A stretch of DNA of 64,000 bases. Origin: Macropodus opercularis (Eukaryota; Chordata; Actinopteri; Anabantiformes; Osphronemidae). The notes under the pieces were generated by a model. The model saw nothing but the letters and a program-made list of their open reading frames with translations, made no database searches and was not told the origin of the DNA. Positions 1 through 12,400 of this stretch are shown piece by piece; the stretch's first letter is position 1, and the number at the start of each line of letters is the position of its first letter. The stretch covers positions 5,916,001 to 5,980,000 of the forward strand of contig CM061107.1 in NCBI GenBank assembly GCA_030770545.1. Direction: 5' to 3'. Made by a program: the position numbers and the translations under genes.

Positions 1-3000
1 CATCAGCCGTTCTCTGTCAGAGTTACTTTCATGTTTAAAAGAATAGAAAAACACAAAATGTTGACAGCGAGAATCTAGATGAGACAGAATTCAAATAATC
101 TGCAGCATAATCTCTGTAATGTTAAAAGACTATAGTATATACTGGGCATGTATATGTGTGTGAGATGAATAACTACTGGTTATAGCTGCGTCTCTGGGCA
201 TCTCATTAGCACCGGAAACTTACTTTGACTGAGATCAAATCATAAAAGTAGTCACAAAAAATGACCTCAGTGGATCAGCAGGACGACTTCATGAAGTCAC
301 TGGCGGAGTTTAAGGGTGAGAAAGATGCTCAGCAGGTGGGGGCAAAGGTGCATGGGTGAAAAAATAAAGCCATGAGAAAAAGCCACACAGACCTGGTAGA
401 TAAAGGCTCAATGCTTAACAGAGCGAAGTGCGCACGAGTGTGACTGTTCTCAACATCTGCACCACATCCCGAAATAAGAGCGTTAAGGAAGTGACCTCAA
501 GCAGCCGCTTCAGGCTGACCAAGCAGGGCCAGCTTGCATTTGAGAAGCCTTCGTTGCATCACCAGCTCGAAGCAATATTGAAATCACACTTTTCCTCTTG
601 CCTTTGTGTTCTTCAGCCATTTCAGCCTTTTCACCACCGATCAAAGTTATAAACATGCTTGAAAGCAGCACAAATATTGCATAAGTAAAAAAACGGGATA
701 TTTCCATGAGCGTGAATTGATGTGCGAGGATTTGAGGAGCTGCTTTGATCTACGGAGGGAGATGGTGTCTGTACAGTAGATGAGAGGAAAAATGAAAACG
801 TGTCCAGTTTGATTAGTAAAGTAGTAAAAACTGAGGTTGTTTAAGCTGCTCAGAGGAAAACTAATTCATTAATAATTACGTTTAGACCAACTTGTCAAAA
901 CGCCTCATTTAACCTGGAAGGAGCCTGATGGACAGGTCACGCCTGCCTCTCTGATTTAATAAAACCATCAGTGTAGCTTCAGAGCCGTGAGCTACTCAGA
1001 AAACAAAACGTTGCCAGGATCCTGACAAGACCCTCTTGTTCAGAAGATTTGTTCAAACTTTGTTCACAGTAGTGGGACACATTCACGTTCTTTAAAAAGC
1101 ATTTACCTAGAAACGCTTTTGACCTTTTCAACCCTATTTGGTCTACTGGCTTATCGCTCTTCTATCTCCCATAAGATGCGCAAACAATTTCAGTTTCGTA
1201 AATGGTTAACCTCATGTTGTCATCTTCTTCCTCAGAGGACAGGAGCTTAGCAGCTGGGCTAGATGGCTGGTAACGATTAAAACCAACACAGCATTTGCAG
1301 TCCAGATGAACAGATGGGCGCACAGAGAGACATGCGTGCGAGACGTTGATAGATGCTGGTGATTATTTTTGGAAGGCTGATAAAAAGATTTCAGACACCA
1401 TTCTTCTTCTTCAGACTTTCTCTCTCAACCACAGCCAGCGTCTGACGAGGTAACAGGCGCACAACCGCTGATAGAAGGCCTCAGTGTGGCTACAAATGAC
1501 GCTGCAGAGAGCATGCACAGTCCAGAATGTTATCTCAAAGTGGATCTTTAGATACAGCAGTATTCTGTACTGCTCTGCCTGATGTTTTACTTCTGGCCGT
1601 TGTGCAGAAGTGAGTTGTTTATTCAGTCGGTTGCTGGATGTGGAGTGGGCACTGGGCCAACCTGTAGCCCTCAGAGACAGCCTGCTACAGACCTCCCTGT
1701 TCTGTCAGCTGACTCAGTTTCCCAGGGTCCCCCAATCCAAAAGGCCATCTGAGTCAATCTGTGCAAACACACAAGGAGGGGAAGCTGGAAAAATGTTTAG
1801 ATTCATACTGAGCAGGCTAAACAAGTAGTAGAAATACTACGAGCAAGTGTGTGTTGTTTTAATCGCTGCGGTTGCATTTGCACCAGAGAGACAAACTGCT
1901 TTTTAATTACTTTACCTCCCGTGGGTTTCAAACCAGCCTCGTTTTTACAAATGAGGGTCCGTCACACTGGGCCTCTGAGCGTACGTTGCTACGACCCACC
2001 CAGCCTGCAGCGCCTCTGAGCACGCCGCTCGTCGTCCTTCCGCCGTCTGACACCTCCTTTTGCAGACCTTTCTCTCCTTCGCTACGTTTCTGTAAAGCGT
2101 GGGAGTGGAGGCCACGAGCATACTTCACACGGCTCGGTTAGTGGTCAGCCTGAGCCGGAAGAAGACACTTAAAACGGGCTGCCTGACGGAGACGAGCTGC
2201 ACTTGATGAGTGTCAGATGATGTTCTAGTATAAATGGTGTTTTTTGTCTATTTTATACTTTCACTTTTACTTCGGGGGCTTTGTCCTGACTCTCCCTTGA
2301 TGAGTCCAGTGTTTCAGCCATCTAGCATAGGTTCACAATGTAATGTCGAAAAACATTACTCACAACTTTTGTGAGGTTCCAGTAATTCACAGTACGTGTG
2401 AAGTTCATGTGATGCTAAGTTCAGCGTAAACACTGGAACAAGGTGGAGTCTGAAAAGCTTCATTTACCATGAAGGTATTAGGTCCATGGGAATGTGCTGG
2501 TGACACCTCCCACTCATGTCCCTTCATGTCAACGTGGAAAATGCTCATCAGAACAACATACAAGCCAGATTAAAAAGAACTCGGTTGTTGTGACTATCTA
2601 TCTATCTACCGGTGAGTCATTACGTTTTCCCTTGAAAAGCTTATTTACACTTCAACTTGCATGTTTTCTAGCCTCCTTACTGTTCTATCCAGGTACTGTA
2701 CATCTAAAAAAGCTGCTGATGACATTTCTGGGGGATTTTATGCATTCCAGTGTCTAAGAACAGTGGGACGCCCCCCAGTACGTGCTCCACCTTTTCCTTT
2801 AATAAAGTCTGTCTTCTTTATTCCACTTCTGGTGAAGTGCTTACACACTGAGGCCTGCTGTAGCAAGGGGCCTATTCATGCGGCCAAGAGACAGTGAAGG
2901 GAACACAAAGAGCTCCCCACACAGCGCTGACCCCTGAAGGATGTGTGTGGGCCGTACCCAGACACGCAGGGGCCCTGCCGACTGTGACCCAAGCTCCTCC

Positions 3001-3452
3001 CCCCGCCGGACTTGACCTTTCACTAAACTCATGCAACTCCCAAACTGACTCGCAACTGTCAATAGTGACTAGATCAGAGAAACGAGCGAATGAATGGTCA
3101 CCGGCTGCTGCCAGCAAAAACCTCCAGAGTCTGTGTTGGAGCTTAAAACACAAAGACCAAACAGCGAGAACGAACTCGCTTACAAAGTCAAAGCTGAAAG
3201 CAATGTTAAAAGACAAGGCCTTGAGCTGAACTCCACGTCCTCTGTCATAAATTAAAGCATGATATTCCGAAAATGTCTGACTGGAAACATCACTGTTGCT
3301 TCTTGCCGATGGGAACTCTGACAGACCTGGTCTGAAGCCACTGTTTTATCACTCCTACATATTTCCATGCCAAGAAACGTAGTCACGTTCAAGCGCGGAG
3401 GAATTTGTAGTTTGCTGCACCTCTGAGACCTCGTCTGTCTGTGTGCTTCCAG
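1..3452. other. Upstream or first-intron sequence of afap1l2
   Basis: Apart from the tentative exon at 261-315, I see no supportable coding exon here. Open frames of 60-114 codons occur on both strands but lack family resemblance and consistent splice signals. The stretch ends in the acceptor (CTTCCAG at 3446-3452) of the first certain afap1l2 exon. Confidence 0.6.
261..315 (+). CDS. afap1l2: Tentative first coding exon of afap1l2
   Basis: An ATG with A at -3 opens 18 codons and stops one base into the next codon at a consensus donor (G|GTGAG at 316). That phase is exactly what the next certain afap1l2 exon (from 3453) needs. The joined codon would be GTG (Val), giving a residue that precedes the conserved Leu-Asp-Gln-Leu-Leu. 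The 18 encoded residues are acidic and do not resemble the short start of the human protein, so this rests on phase and splice signal only. If wrong, the real first exon lies elsewhere in 1-3450 or to the left of the window. Confidence 0.3.
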
Positions 3453-6400
3453 TGCTGGACCAGCTCCTGATGGAGCTCCACCGCTTCCTGCTCGTCCTGG
3501 ACAAGGAGACGCTGAGTGGGAACGCCACCGTGCAGAAGGGCTTGCTAGCTGATCTCCTCCACAGCTACAGTACGTCTAATGGTATGAGGAACAGAGCACA
3601 GTTGTTTTATTTATTTACATTTTAGTAGGAAATGATAAAGAAAGAAAGAGAGAATACAATAAAATTCTAGATTCTATCAAAAAGTCTGGAAACAGGTGTT
3701 GGATCTAAATACAGTCCAGGAAGAGAACAGTTTCTAAACTACTACTCAACAGGTTTGACTGCGACTGTGTGTTTTAAGGTTAATGCTCCAAACCCTGATA
3801 ACAAAACACAACTTGTCCCCAGTTCATTGTGAAACCACAGAGTTACTGTAGAACATCTTTCATTCCTGAGAGAGATAAAAATCTGGCCTGCTTGATGTTT
3901 ACCTCCTATGAAGGCTGCAGGAAATCGAGGAGTTACTGTAAGCTTATCTGTACGTGGAAACATTTATTTATGAATAGACTCGTCACGTGTCATTCCCTTT
4001 CCAGCATTCTCCTTGTTTTGCTGTGATTACGTGACACTTACACTGGTTGATGTTTAGAAAGAGCTTTTGAGACTAACGGGCCTTTAGGCAACATGCGGTC
4101 ATGTCCCACGTTTCCCACAATTCTGTGAGCTTATATTGTTGGCAGTTTGGCCTAAGAAGCTATGCAGCAGCCCACTCGGCCATTTCTTTGCTATTTTAAA
4201 CTCTCAGTAACCACGGCGTAACAATTACACCCTTACAGGTCTTTATTTCCCATTACATTTGGGATCTTAATATCACTTTGTGGTTGCTGAACTACATTTT
4301 GTTCCAGATCTCCATCTTTTTATTGTGTTAGCGATTGTGGCTATTAACTTCAGGCTCTCAAATCAATCACAGTTCTCTTGCTTTTGTAATAGAACGATTT
4401 CAAGCATGCAAAAATATTCTGTCAAACAACTAAAGACAGGTTTATTTTACTAGCGCACCGCATCGGGCTCTCGGAACATGAAAACGGGGCAGTTGCCGGT
4501 GGGCTGATGTGATTTACGTCGCCTGCTGTTAGTTACTGTGTGAAGCTGATTTAAGCCTCTGCCTCTAGGTGTGCGATTAATTGGGAACAATGAGTAAAAC
4601 TGGAAAACCTCAGCTTCATGCACAGCACAAGCAACGTTGACTAAAAACCACTGGTCTCAGTTTTGCGTTCACTCTCACGTTTTACTGCAACTTTCTGTCT
4701 GTCGCACAACTGCTCACAGAGCAGTCGTGCTTTTCCAAGCTCAGCTCCTCGACTCGTCTCTCGATACTTCCTCTCCTGGCTCCAAGCTGTATCATTTTTC
4801 CGAAGCTACATTTATCCTCTGGGGATGCTCACTTCCTTTCAGCAGCGGTTTATAAATAACATTTCAACTCTGTTCCCCCTAAAATCTGTTTTCACTGTAG
4901 AGGCGAAGCATAGTTTCGCTGTGCTGCTGTTTGGTTGTACCTCATATCTATTTCAAAGGAGAAGCTTCTTTGCAGTATCGCCCAAAGTTAGAGTTCTGTT
5001 TGACTTCCTCTCAGGGTATATTCTTAGTCAGCTGAAATGTTTGATTTGATTAAAAAGCTTTCCTCAAAACTGCACTGCAGCTTGGAGCAAATTCCCATAA
5101 CAGGTTACAGTGACCAGCTGGAGCCTTCCACAGCAGAACCGCAGGGTTTATTGTTTGAGGAAAGACGCTCATTCAACTGTTTATGTGGCGATGTCTTAGC
5201 CAGCTTGTAATTACTTCACCATGTTGAGTCCGACTAAAAGCCAAACATCGACATGTGACCCGGGGTTTCATCACGTCCGCTTATCTACTGCACGTGAAGA
5301 CGACCTGCGTATGCGTAGGGTGTCTTTAATGTCCTCTGGTAGGTTTCGTCTGCAGGTGGACTACGTTCAGAAGCTGCTTTGTGTGTTTTCGTTAGTACAA
5401 GCTTCAGAACCTGGAAAGACAGACGTTACACAGTGCTCTATCTGTGGTGACTAATATGAGATGAATGCCTGCCATGGTAAGAGTGGGTGTCAGTAATGCC
5501 CCCATCTATCTGCACAATGGGATTCTTGTTTGGGTGAAAATCCCCTTTAATCCAGACTTTTAAAATGTAGGTTTGTTTTTTTTCCTCATCCTGGAGCGGA
5601 GCGATGAGCTGCCGTCGTGTTTGTTCACTGTAGAAGACAGCTTCTCTAGCTACTACACGTAGCATATGTGTGGTGGATATTTACACCGTTAGCTGGTGAC
5701 ACTTGCAAGGTGAGAAAAACGGTGTCCGTGCTTAAATGTCAGCTGTTAACCACCTCTTGCTGTTTCCACACAGATGGCGACGAGGAGTACATCTACATGA
5801 ACAAAGTCGTCGTTACAGAGAAGGACAAAAGTGGCAAAGGTGTGATTTCAGAATGAACGGGAAGAGCGGTCACACCACCCACACCTCCTCCCCCGTTGCC
5901 CCCCTTTTCTCACCCACCATGTCCTGTGAGCTTCTTTGTAAAGCTGCACCGTCTGAGACTTATTTTGTTTGGACAGTGATGAAGAATGTGGTTTGAGCGA
6001 GCGCTTACGCTTAACATACAGAATACGCTGCAACAGAGCAGCCGCAAGGTTTGTTTTCACACAGGCCGAGTTTCTTCATCAGCGGTTGTACGACTGAATT
6101 TAGACACCGTTGTGAAAATACAACGTGGTTGTTCAAAAATGAGTTGATTAGCAAAAAACATTTGTAAAGAACTATGTCGTTTTTAAAGTGACGGCGCCAA
6201 AGCTCTGCGCTTGTTTTGCTGTTAATCCACATATCAGTATTCACGCCGCAACTAGGTGAAAAGTCAGGACAGAAGTAAACTCTGTCGACTCAACTATGGC
6301 CCAGACAATCATCCTGGCAGAGAAGCACTCAGCATCTCAGCTCTGCCAAGAGGCGAACAGAGCAGAACAAGATAAAGAAAAAAACAACAAACCTGATTTA

Positions 6401-9400
6401 TCTCCTCAGGTTTTCTTATTTGGTTTAACTGCTACTTCTGCTGTCTGCTGAATAATTGAACATCTCACCTCAATTTGTTTTTGTAGACTTGTCTGACATT
6501 ATGGGAAGCCAGTAAGTTCGGGAATGAATCATTGTCCATCGAGATAAATCCACTGAAAACCACAACTTTGGTCATGGGAGTTTTGAACAGTGGGCTTGTT
6601 GCTGCCATACGATACTTCCATTTGATTTGTGTGGTCGTAATCATTTAACAATAAAAGGCCTGTGTTCAAATGAAGGTTAGTGATGCCAGGAAGCAGCGAT
6701 ATGTGAACAATGAAAACAGCGTAGACGGCTAGTATTGGAAAGCACAGTGCTACTTAAATGATGCCGTTTATTTGTAAGTCATTCATCTTAATTTGACAAA
6801 ACATCAGTATGAATGCATGAGTTAACATATCGACACTTCCCTCTATATTTTTATTTTCTAGATGCCAAATCAGACGCCTTGGTCAATGGAAAAGCAGCAA
6901 AACACGCTCCTGTGCCACAGAAGACCCTTCCTGACCTGCCAGTCCCCCGAAGCGTAAGTGACTTCACTGTCATGAGAAATCGATAAGAGCAAAGCATCAA
7001 ACCTTGATTACGAAAAACAACATATGATCGAACGCGTCGCTAGAGGACTCCTTTGGTTTTGAATGCAACGCAGTCTGTGGCCGTACAAACCGAAACCAAT
7101 TCCCTTCATTTCACAAACACGAGGCTGTGGGAAATGTTTTCTCCCACCACGTAACGAACCCGAGGACGTGAGCTGTGTTTTATGTTGAACTCTCACAGTG
7201 TGACTTCAAGAAAAACAGGGAACGAGAGGTTTAGAGCATCCCGTCAGTGCCTTTGAACCTTTCACACACACTTGCACATGCACGGTGGCCTGCTCTAATA
7301 TAAACTATAGTAGCAGCTGTTGCTAATCAGAGCAGATGCTTGGTGTCAGCATGTTTGTGTGCATGCACTGAAATGAATAACACTGGTGCCGCTTTGCAAT
7401 CTCCACAATCACCAGACTGTGCTTTTATTCCGCAATACAGTGTTTTTCACTTTTGCACCGACATCACAGTTGTGGTACAGCTTCAACAAACCCCTCCGGC
7501 ACAGACAGCTCCTCCTCCTTCGCGTCCGCTTCCAGCTTGGGCACAACTGGTCCCATCTTGGGAAGCCTGAGCAAACACGTCCACAGTGAGCCACTCTTTG
7601 GAAACCCCTTCATCTGCCTGCAGGGCTTCCATCCGTCTTCAGTGATGATGTATTGAAGAGTCAGCATATGCTTGACCGTGAACACGGAGTCTCCTCTTAT
7701 CATTGCAGTGAACAGCGCCCCCTTGCTGTTAATGTAGTGTCCGGCCAAGGCTGTCCACTGACCCGTTGTGATATTATAACGGTCTATTAGACAGCGCAGG
7801 AAGTCGTCACAAGGTCCGTTGCGCATTACGTACAAATGATCCCTGTGGGCTACCATACAGTGGCCATAGCTTTGAGGTCTGATCATTGTGGTGGCAAGTC
7901 TCCATTCATCCTTTGCTGGTATGTACTCGAAGATGTCCGTGGTGTCTGGAGGTTTCCAGAAGCAAACGAACACCCTCCGTCTTGCAACGGCACAAGCTGC
8001 AGACGCTACTGGCCTCGGGGCCTGCTGAATAAAAGTCCACTCTCCCTTCACAGTGTCAAAACTCTCTGCTGTGGAAATGATTCGCTTTTGGAACTCGCCA
8101 CCGATGGCGTAGAGTCGGCCGTCATGTCCCAGCAGGGTGAAGTCATATCTCGGTTGCTGGGGACCTGGAAGTGCTGTCCAGACCCCTGCATCAGGGTTGT
8201 AGCAAAAGCTGCTGTCCACTGGGTCCTTCCCGTAACCATAAACTCCCCCTACGATGTACAGGCGATTGTCAAGCACCGCCACGCCAGCCATGGAGGTGCT
8301 GCAGAACGTTGGCAGGTTTGTCAGATGCTTCCACTCTCCCTCTTTTTCATCAAGGTAACCAACAATCCGAAAGGAGTCGTCCAGCAACTCCATAGAGGGG
8401 GAATGAGTACCTATTGCAACATAGGTAGCAGGAGACAAGGACTGGGAATACCGCATCAGCTCCTCTGGGATCGCACTCTCGGCTGCTTCCCTCAGGTCTT
8501 CAAATGCATCACGAAGAAGCAGAGCGGCGCTGTGGAAGAGCGTGTGCACCCCAAAGATGGAGGCTGCGTGGTAAAGCAGGAGGCAGTTGTCTGAATCCAG
8601 AATGTCACAGAGATGCTGCGCCAGACACGCGACCTGCAGGAAGGCGGCGCACTCCACAGCTTCCACGAGCTCATCTGGCTCGCTGAGGGTGGGGCTCTCA
8701 CCCCTGCACACAGCAAGGGCGATGAGGAAACCCCTGGCGCTCACTCCGCCTCTCAGGTGGAGCTCGTCCCGCCGGCTTTCTATCATTCCGGACTGAAAGA
8801 GAGCACGGAAGTAGTCGCTGTGCCGTTCCAGCAAGGCCCGCTCCACAGCGAACCAGCTCTCCCCCACCCTCACCCTCACCCAGCCTGCCTGGAGCTCCCG
8901 GTCCTCTAGATCAAGGCTCGCATTCTCAGCATGAAGGTCCTGCTTGACTGCTGGGCCTTCAGGCGCTTCCATGATCTCTTAAACCGGGGTCACTCAAACG
9001 TGCACGTAAGTCACAATAAAGCTTGTGACTCAAGTGTCCAACAGCCATGTTTTCCCAGGGCCGGACGGTAAGTGACGGTTTGTGAGAGTCCCATGTCGTC
9101 CTGTCCGCATGGTCTGAAAATAGACTTGGACTATAGATAGCAGCTGTCCCACTCGCAAGCGTCAGGCAGGGAAAGGAAACTGTTGACACGCACAGCAAGC
9201 GGTGATGCGGCTGCCGGCAACTGGTGATTATCGTACTAACAGTATGATTGGCCAGCAGCAGCACGAGCTGAATTTATTACGATTGCGATACATGCCAGGG
9301 TTCCTCCTTTCATCCCTCTGGTTTAAGACCACTTTATTTGAATGCATCTAAATAATCATCTATTCTCACGAATGGAGCCGCCAAGCTGACATTTACTCCC

Positions 9401-12400
9401 TCTGTCCAACCTTTGTTCATTCCACTTGTAGCTGGCGAATTTCAAACCAAATAAATTCCATGTTTACTAGCAGAGACAAGATAGTAAAGACCCAGAGACT
9501 TGTTCTGAATCTGAATTTCCAAAGCTGAGCGGCACTGATTATTTTTATCACTACCTTCTCCTTTGCTCCCAGCAGGCTTTCCGATACACTCCTTGTGTGT
9601 GTGTGTTTCTGCTGTGCCGGATTCTTGGCATGGGAACCAGGGATTTTCCATGTTCCTCTGACTGGTCGTTTTTCGGGCTCTTTTTCCCACTCTTCCCTCT
9701 GAGCCCCTCCACCACACCCCTACTCCTCCTCCGCCACCCTCTCTTTGCTTTGTTATTTATGCTCTGGCTCTTCGATCCAGTCCCTCTGCACCACGTTTCT
9801 GTGCTGAAGTGAAGAGTGGAGGTCCACAGCGCTTATGTCAGGGCCGGGTTGATTGGAGTCAGCCTCCTAGTGGCTTTGCTGAACTCAGACAACTGACAGA
9901 TGAAGGTTTTTGAAGATGAGTGAATGGGGAGAGAAAACGTTAGCGATAAGGGCGAGTAGGCGGCGTAGGGGGCTGCTGCTGCTCTGGAATGCCTGGCTCT
10001 TTGTTTTAATTAATAGCAGATGCCTGGACTGCTGGTTTTTACTGGTAGTGCTGTGTGTGTGCATGCTACACACTTTGTAGTCATTTCCTCAGAAGGATAT
10101 TTATTTCTTAAGAAAGCCCCTGTCAGCCCCTGAGCTTTCGAAGCTGTCGCTCTTAGATCAGGGGTCATATGATGTCAGATGTTCCCTTTAACAGTAACTG
10201 AAAATGCCACTTAAATCCAAATATTAAAAGACATAACATGACAAGAAAAATGTTGACAATCCTCTGAAATGGCTTGGTTTTGTGCTCTTCATACATGGAA
10301 GCTCTTATGGTCGCACGATAATTCACATTGCAATCTGACAATCTGAGACTCGCACTGTAATGTATAACTGATGTTACCCTGCTCAAACCACGGTGATAAC
10401 ATCTCCGCTGACGCTTCCCTCCACGTTCTGGCACGCAGACTGGTCGCAAACAAAGTCCTCGTCACTACGGCTGCATGCGGGCCGTGACATGACGCCACTT
10501 ATTATGGCAGCTTAGTGCGTCTGCTGCGCGTTACGGGAAAATGTCTTAGTTGACTGATGTGACATGGTGGGAACCGAGCTCAGATGCAGGGGAGTCCTTG
10601 TTTACTGGGTCTGTGTCTAATGTAGCTGCCCACATCATAAATGATCATTTTATGATGTTTTCCTACAAACAGACAGAAATATGATTAGTTTAACACTAAA
10701 CCACTAACTTTACCCCTAAAGAACAAAACAGGCTGCTATCCCCCATACAAAACATATTACTGTCTGCTTTCCCTTTAATTTCACTGCAAGACACTGTGAG
10801 ATGACACTTTTCCTCAGAGGAGTTGCACTCCGCTGCTTAAGGCTTATATTTGTGATCTCGCGTCCAATGTGAGCACCTTGCAGGAAATACAGACAGCTCG
10901 TTGATATCAGCGGTGGGAATAGATGAGAAAAGACAGTTTCAAGAGACCCTGAGACTTATTTCACAGCCACTCAGCACAGAGCTGGTGGTTTCCAGCAGCG
11001 TGGGGAGGCGCAGACAGAGAGTCTTTACCACACAAGAGGTGGGAGCGAAAGAAGAAGTGAGGCCAGACTGCTGACTTTCAGCCACTGGGCCGCACATATT
11101 CACAGTATAAATACGTGTTCTCTGTCTTTTCCACGATCACACGTGCTCTTTGAAGGCAAACTGGGTGAGATGTAGACTGGCTGCATGATCCTGAAGTGAT
11201 GGTTCAGTCAACCCCATGTCCTGGTTAGGAAACGTAAAAAGAGCGTGTGAGTGACTGTTTTAATCCGTCGCCCCTTTTCATTCTCTCGTCTCTCAGAGTG
11301 TGGTAGGTCGGGAGCCGTTCCCCTTGCCCCCCCTTCCTGCTCCAGCCTGTACGGACGCATCAGAGAGTTACTACGAGGAGGCTCAGCCCTACGAGGAGAC
11401 AATTAACGGTAGGAAGTCCATGTCATGTTTCATATTATAAGACCCGGGGTGCTAACCACAAACAGACAACAGTGGTTTCACACACCATCAGATAACACAG
11501 GCAACAAACCGTGAGCATGCCTCTGCATTTTGCTTTAGGTAACATATTATTTGCTCAAATGTCACACCTGACGGGGGATTGTACCTCGAGCTGCATAAAG
11601 GGAAATGTTTCTGACAAGAGCTTCTTTTGTGTCATTTCCTCTTATTTCCTCTTTCCTTCATTTTCCTCCTCTGCTGTGTAGATCTGCACCGTTTCGCCCT
11701 CCTCTCAGGGCCGAGGATGCGAGTGCAGAGCTCTGACAGTGTGGTCTATGCTGTTATAACCAGGGGTAGCTACCTCGCTATCACAGAGGACCTGTGTGTG
11801 TGTGCCTGTGTGTGTGTGTGTGTGTGTGTGTGTTCTGCATGCCTTGGCCTTGCCGTCATTGGAGGCTTTAACCGTTCGGTGGTGCAGCATGAACTAGATC
11901 CTTAATGTAAAGAAACGATTACGAATGTTCATCTGCATATTTACTTATTTTTGTTTGGAGTAAGGAACAAACTATTTAACTTACTCAGTGATGACGTTGT
12001 TTTGGTTTTTGTGTAGATGACGGGGAGGCAGTTAGCAGCTCATACGAGTCCTACGACGAGGAGGAGGCGACCAGAGGAAAGTCAACTCAGCACCAGTGGC
12101 CATCAGCTGAGGCGTCTATCGAGCTGATGAAGGACGCGAGGATCTGCGCCTTCCTGTGGAGGAAGAAGTGGCTGGGCCAGTGGGCCAAGCAGCTGTGTGT
12201 CATCAAAGAACATCGCCTGCTGGTGTGTAACAATCAGGTTTTTCTGTACAGCAACTATGGCCACAAGCAGAGCACTTTTGTAAAGGGTAGATTTTGCTTA
12301 TATGTCCTAATTTTAAGGAGGATAACAAAATAAGGCCTCAACGTATTTGGATTCTGAGCTGACAATGATGAGAAAGCCCTCCATGCCAGCTTTAAAAAAA

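Larger units (their letters stand above)
6954..11296 (+). other. afap1l2 intron that hosts kbtbd13
   Basis: A 4.3 kb intron, the longest certain one in afap1l2. It contains the intronless minus-strand kbtbd13 gene (7464-8972). The remaining sequence includes a pyrimidine-rich tract around 9660-9780 and no other supportable exon. The sequence just above 8972 should hold the kbtbd13 promoter, but I recognise no TATA box there. Confidence 0.7.

Noticed and set aside
4663..5049. 128-codon plus-strand frame in an afap1l2 intron
   Set aside because: No homology recognised, and it is not joinable to the flanking exons in phase.
6487..6511. Possible extra afap1l2 exon between TTTTGTAG and GTAAGT
   Set aside because: Its 25 bases would break the phase between exons 5774-5839 and 6862-6953, which join correctly without it.
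7836..8594. 252-codon plus-strand frame
   Set aside because: It lies exactly antisense to kbtbd13 and is a shadow of that GC-rich coding sequence; no family resemblance.
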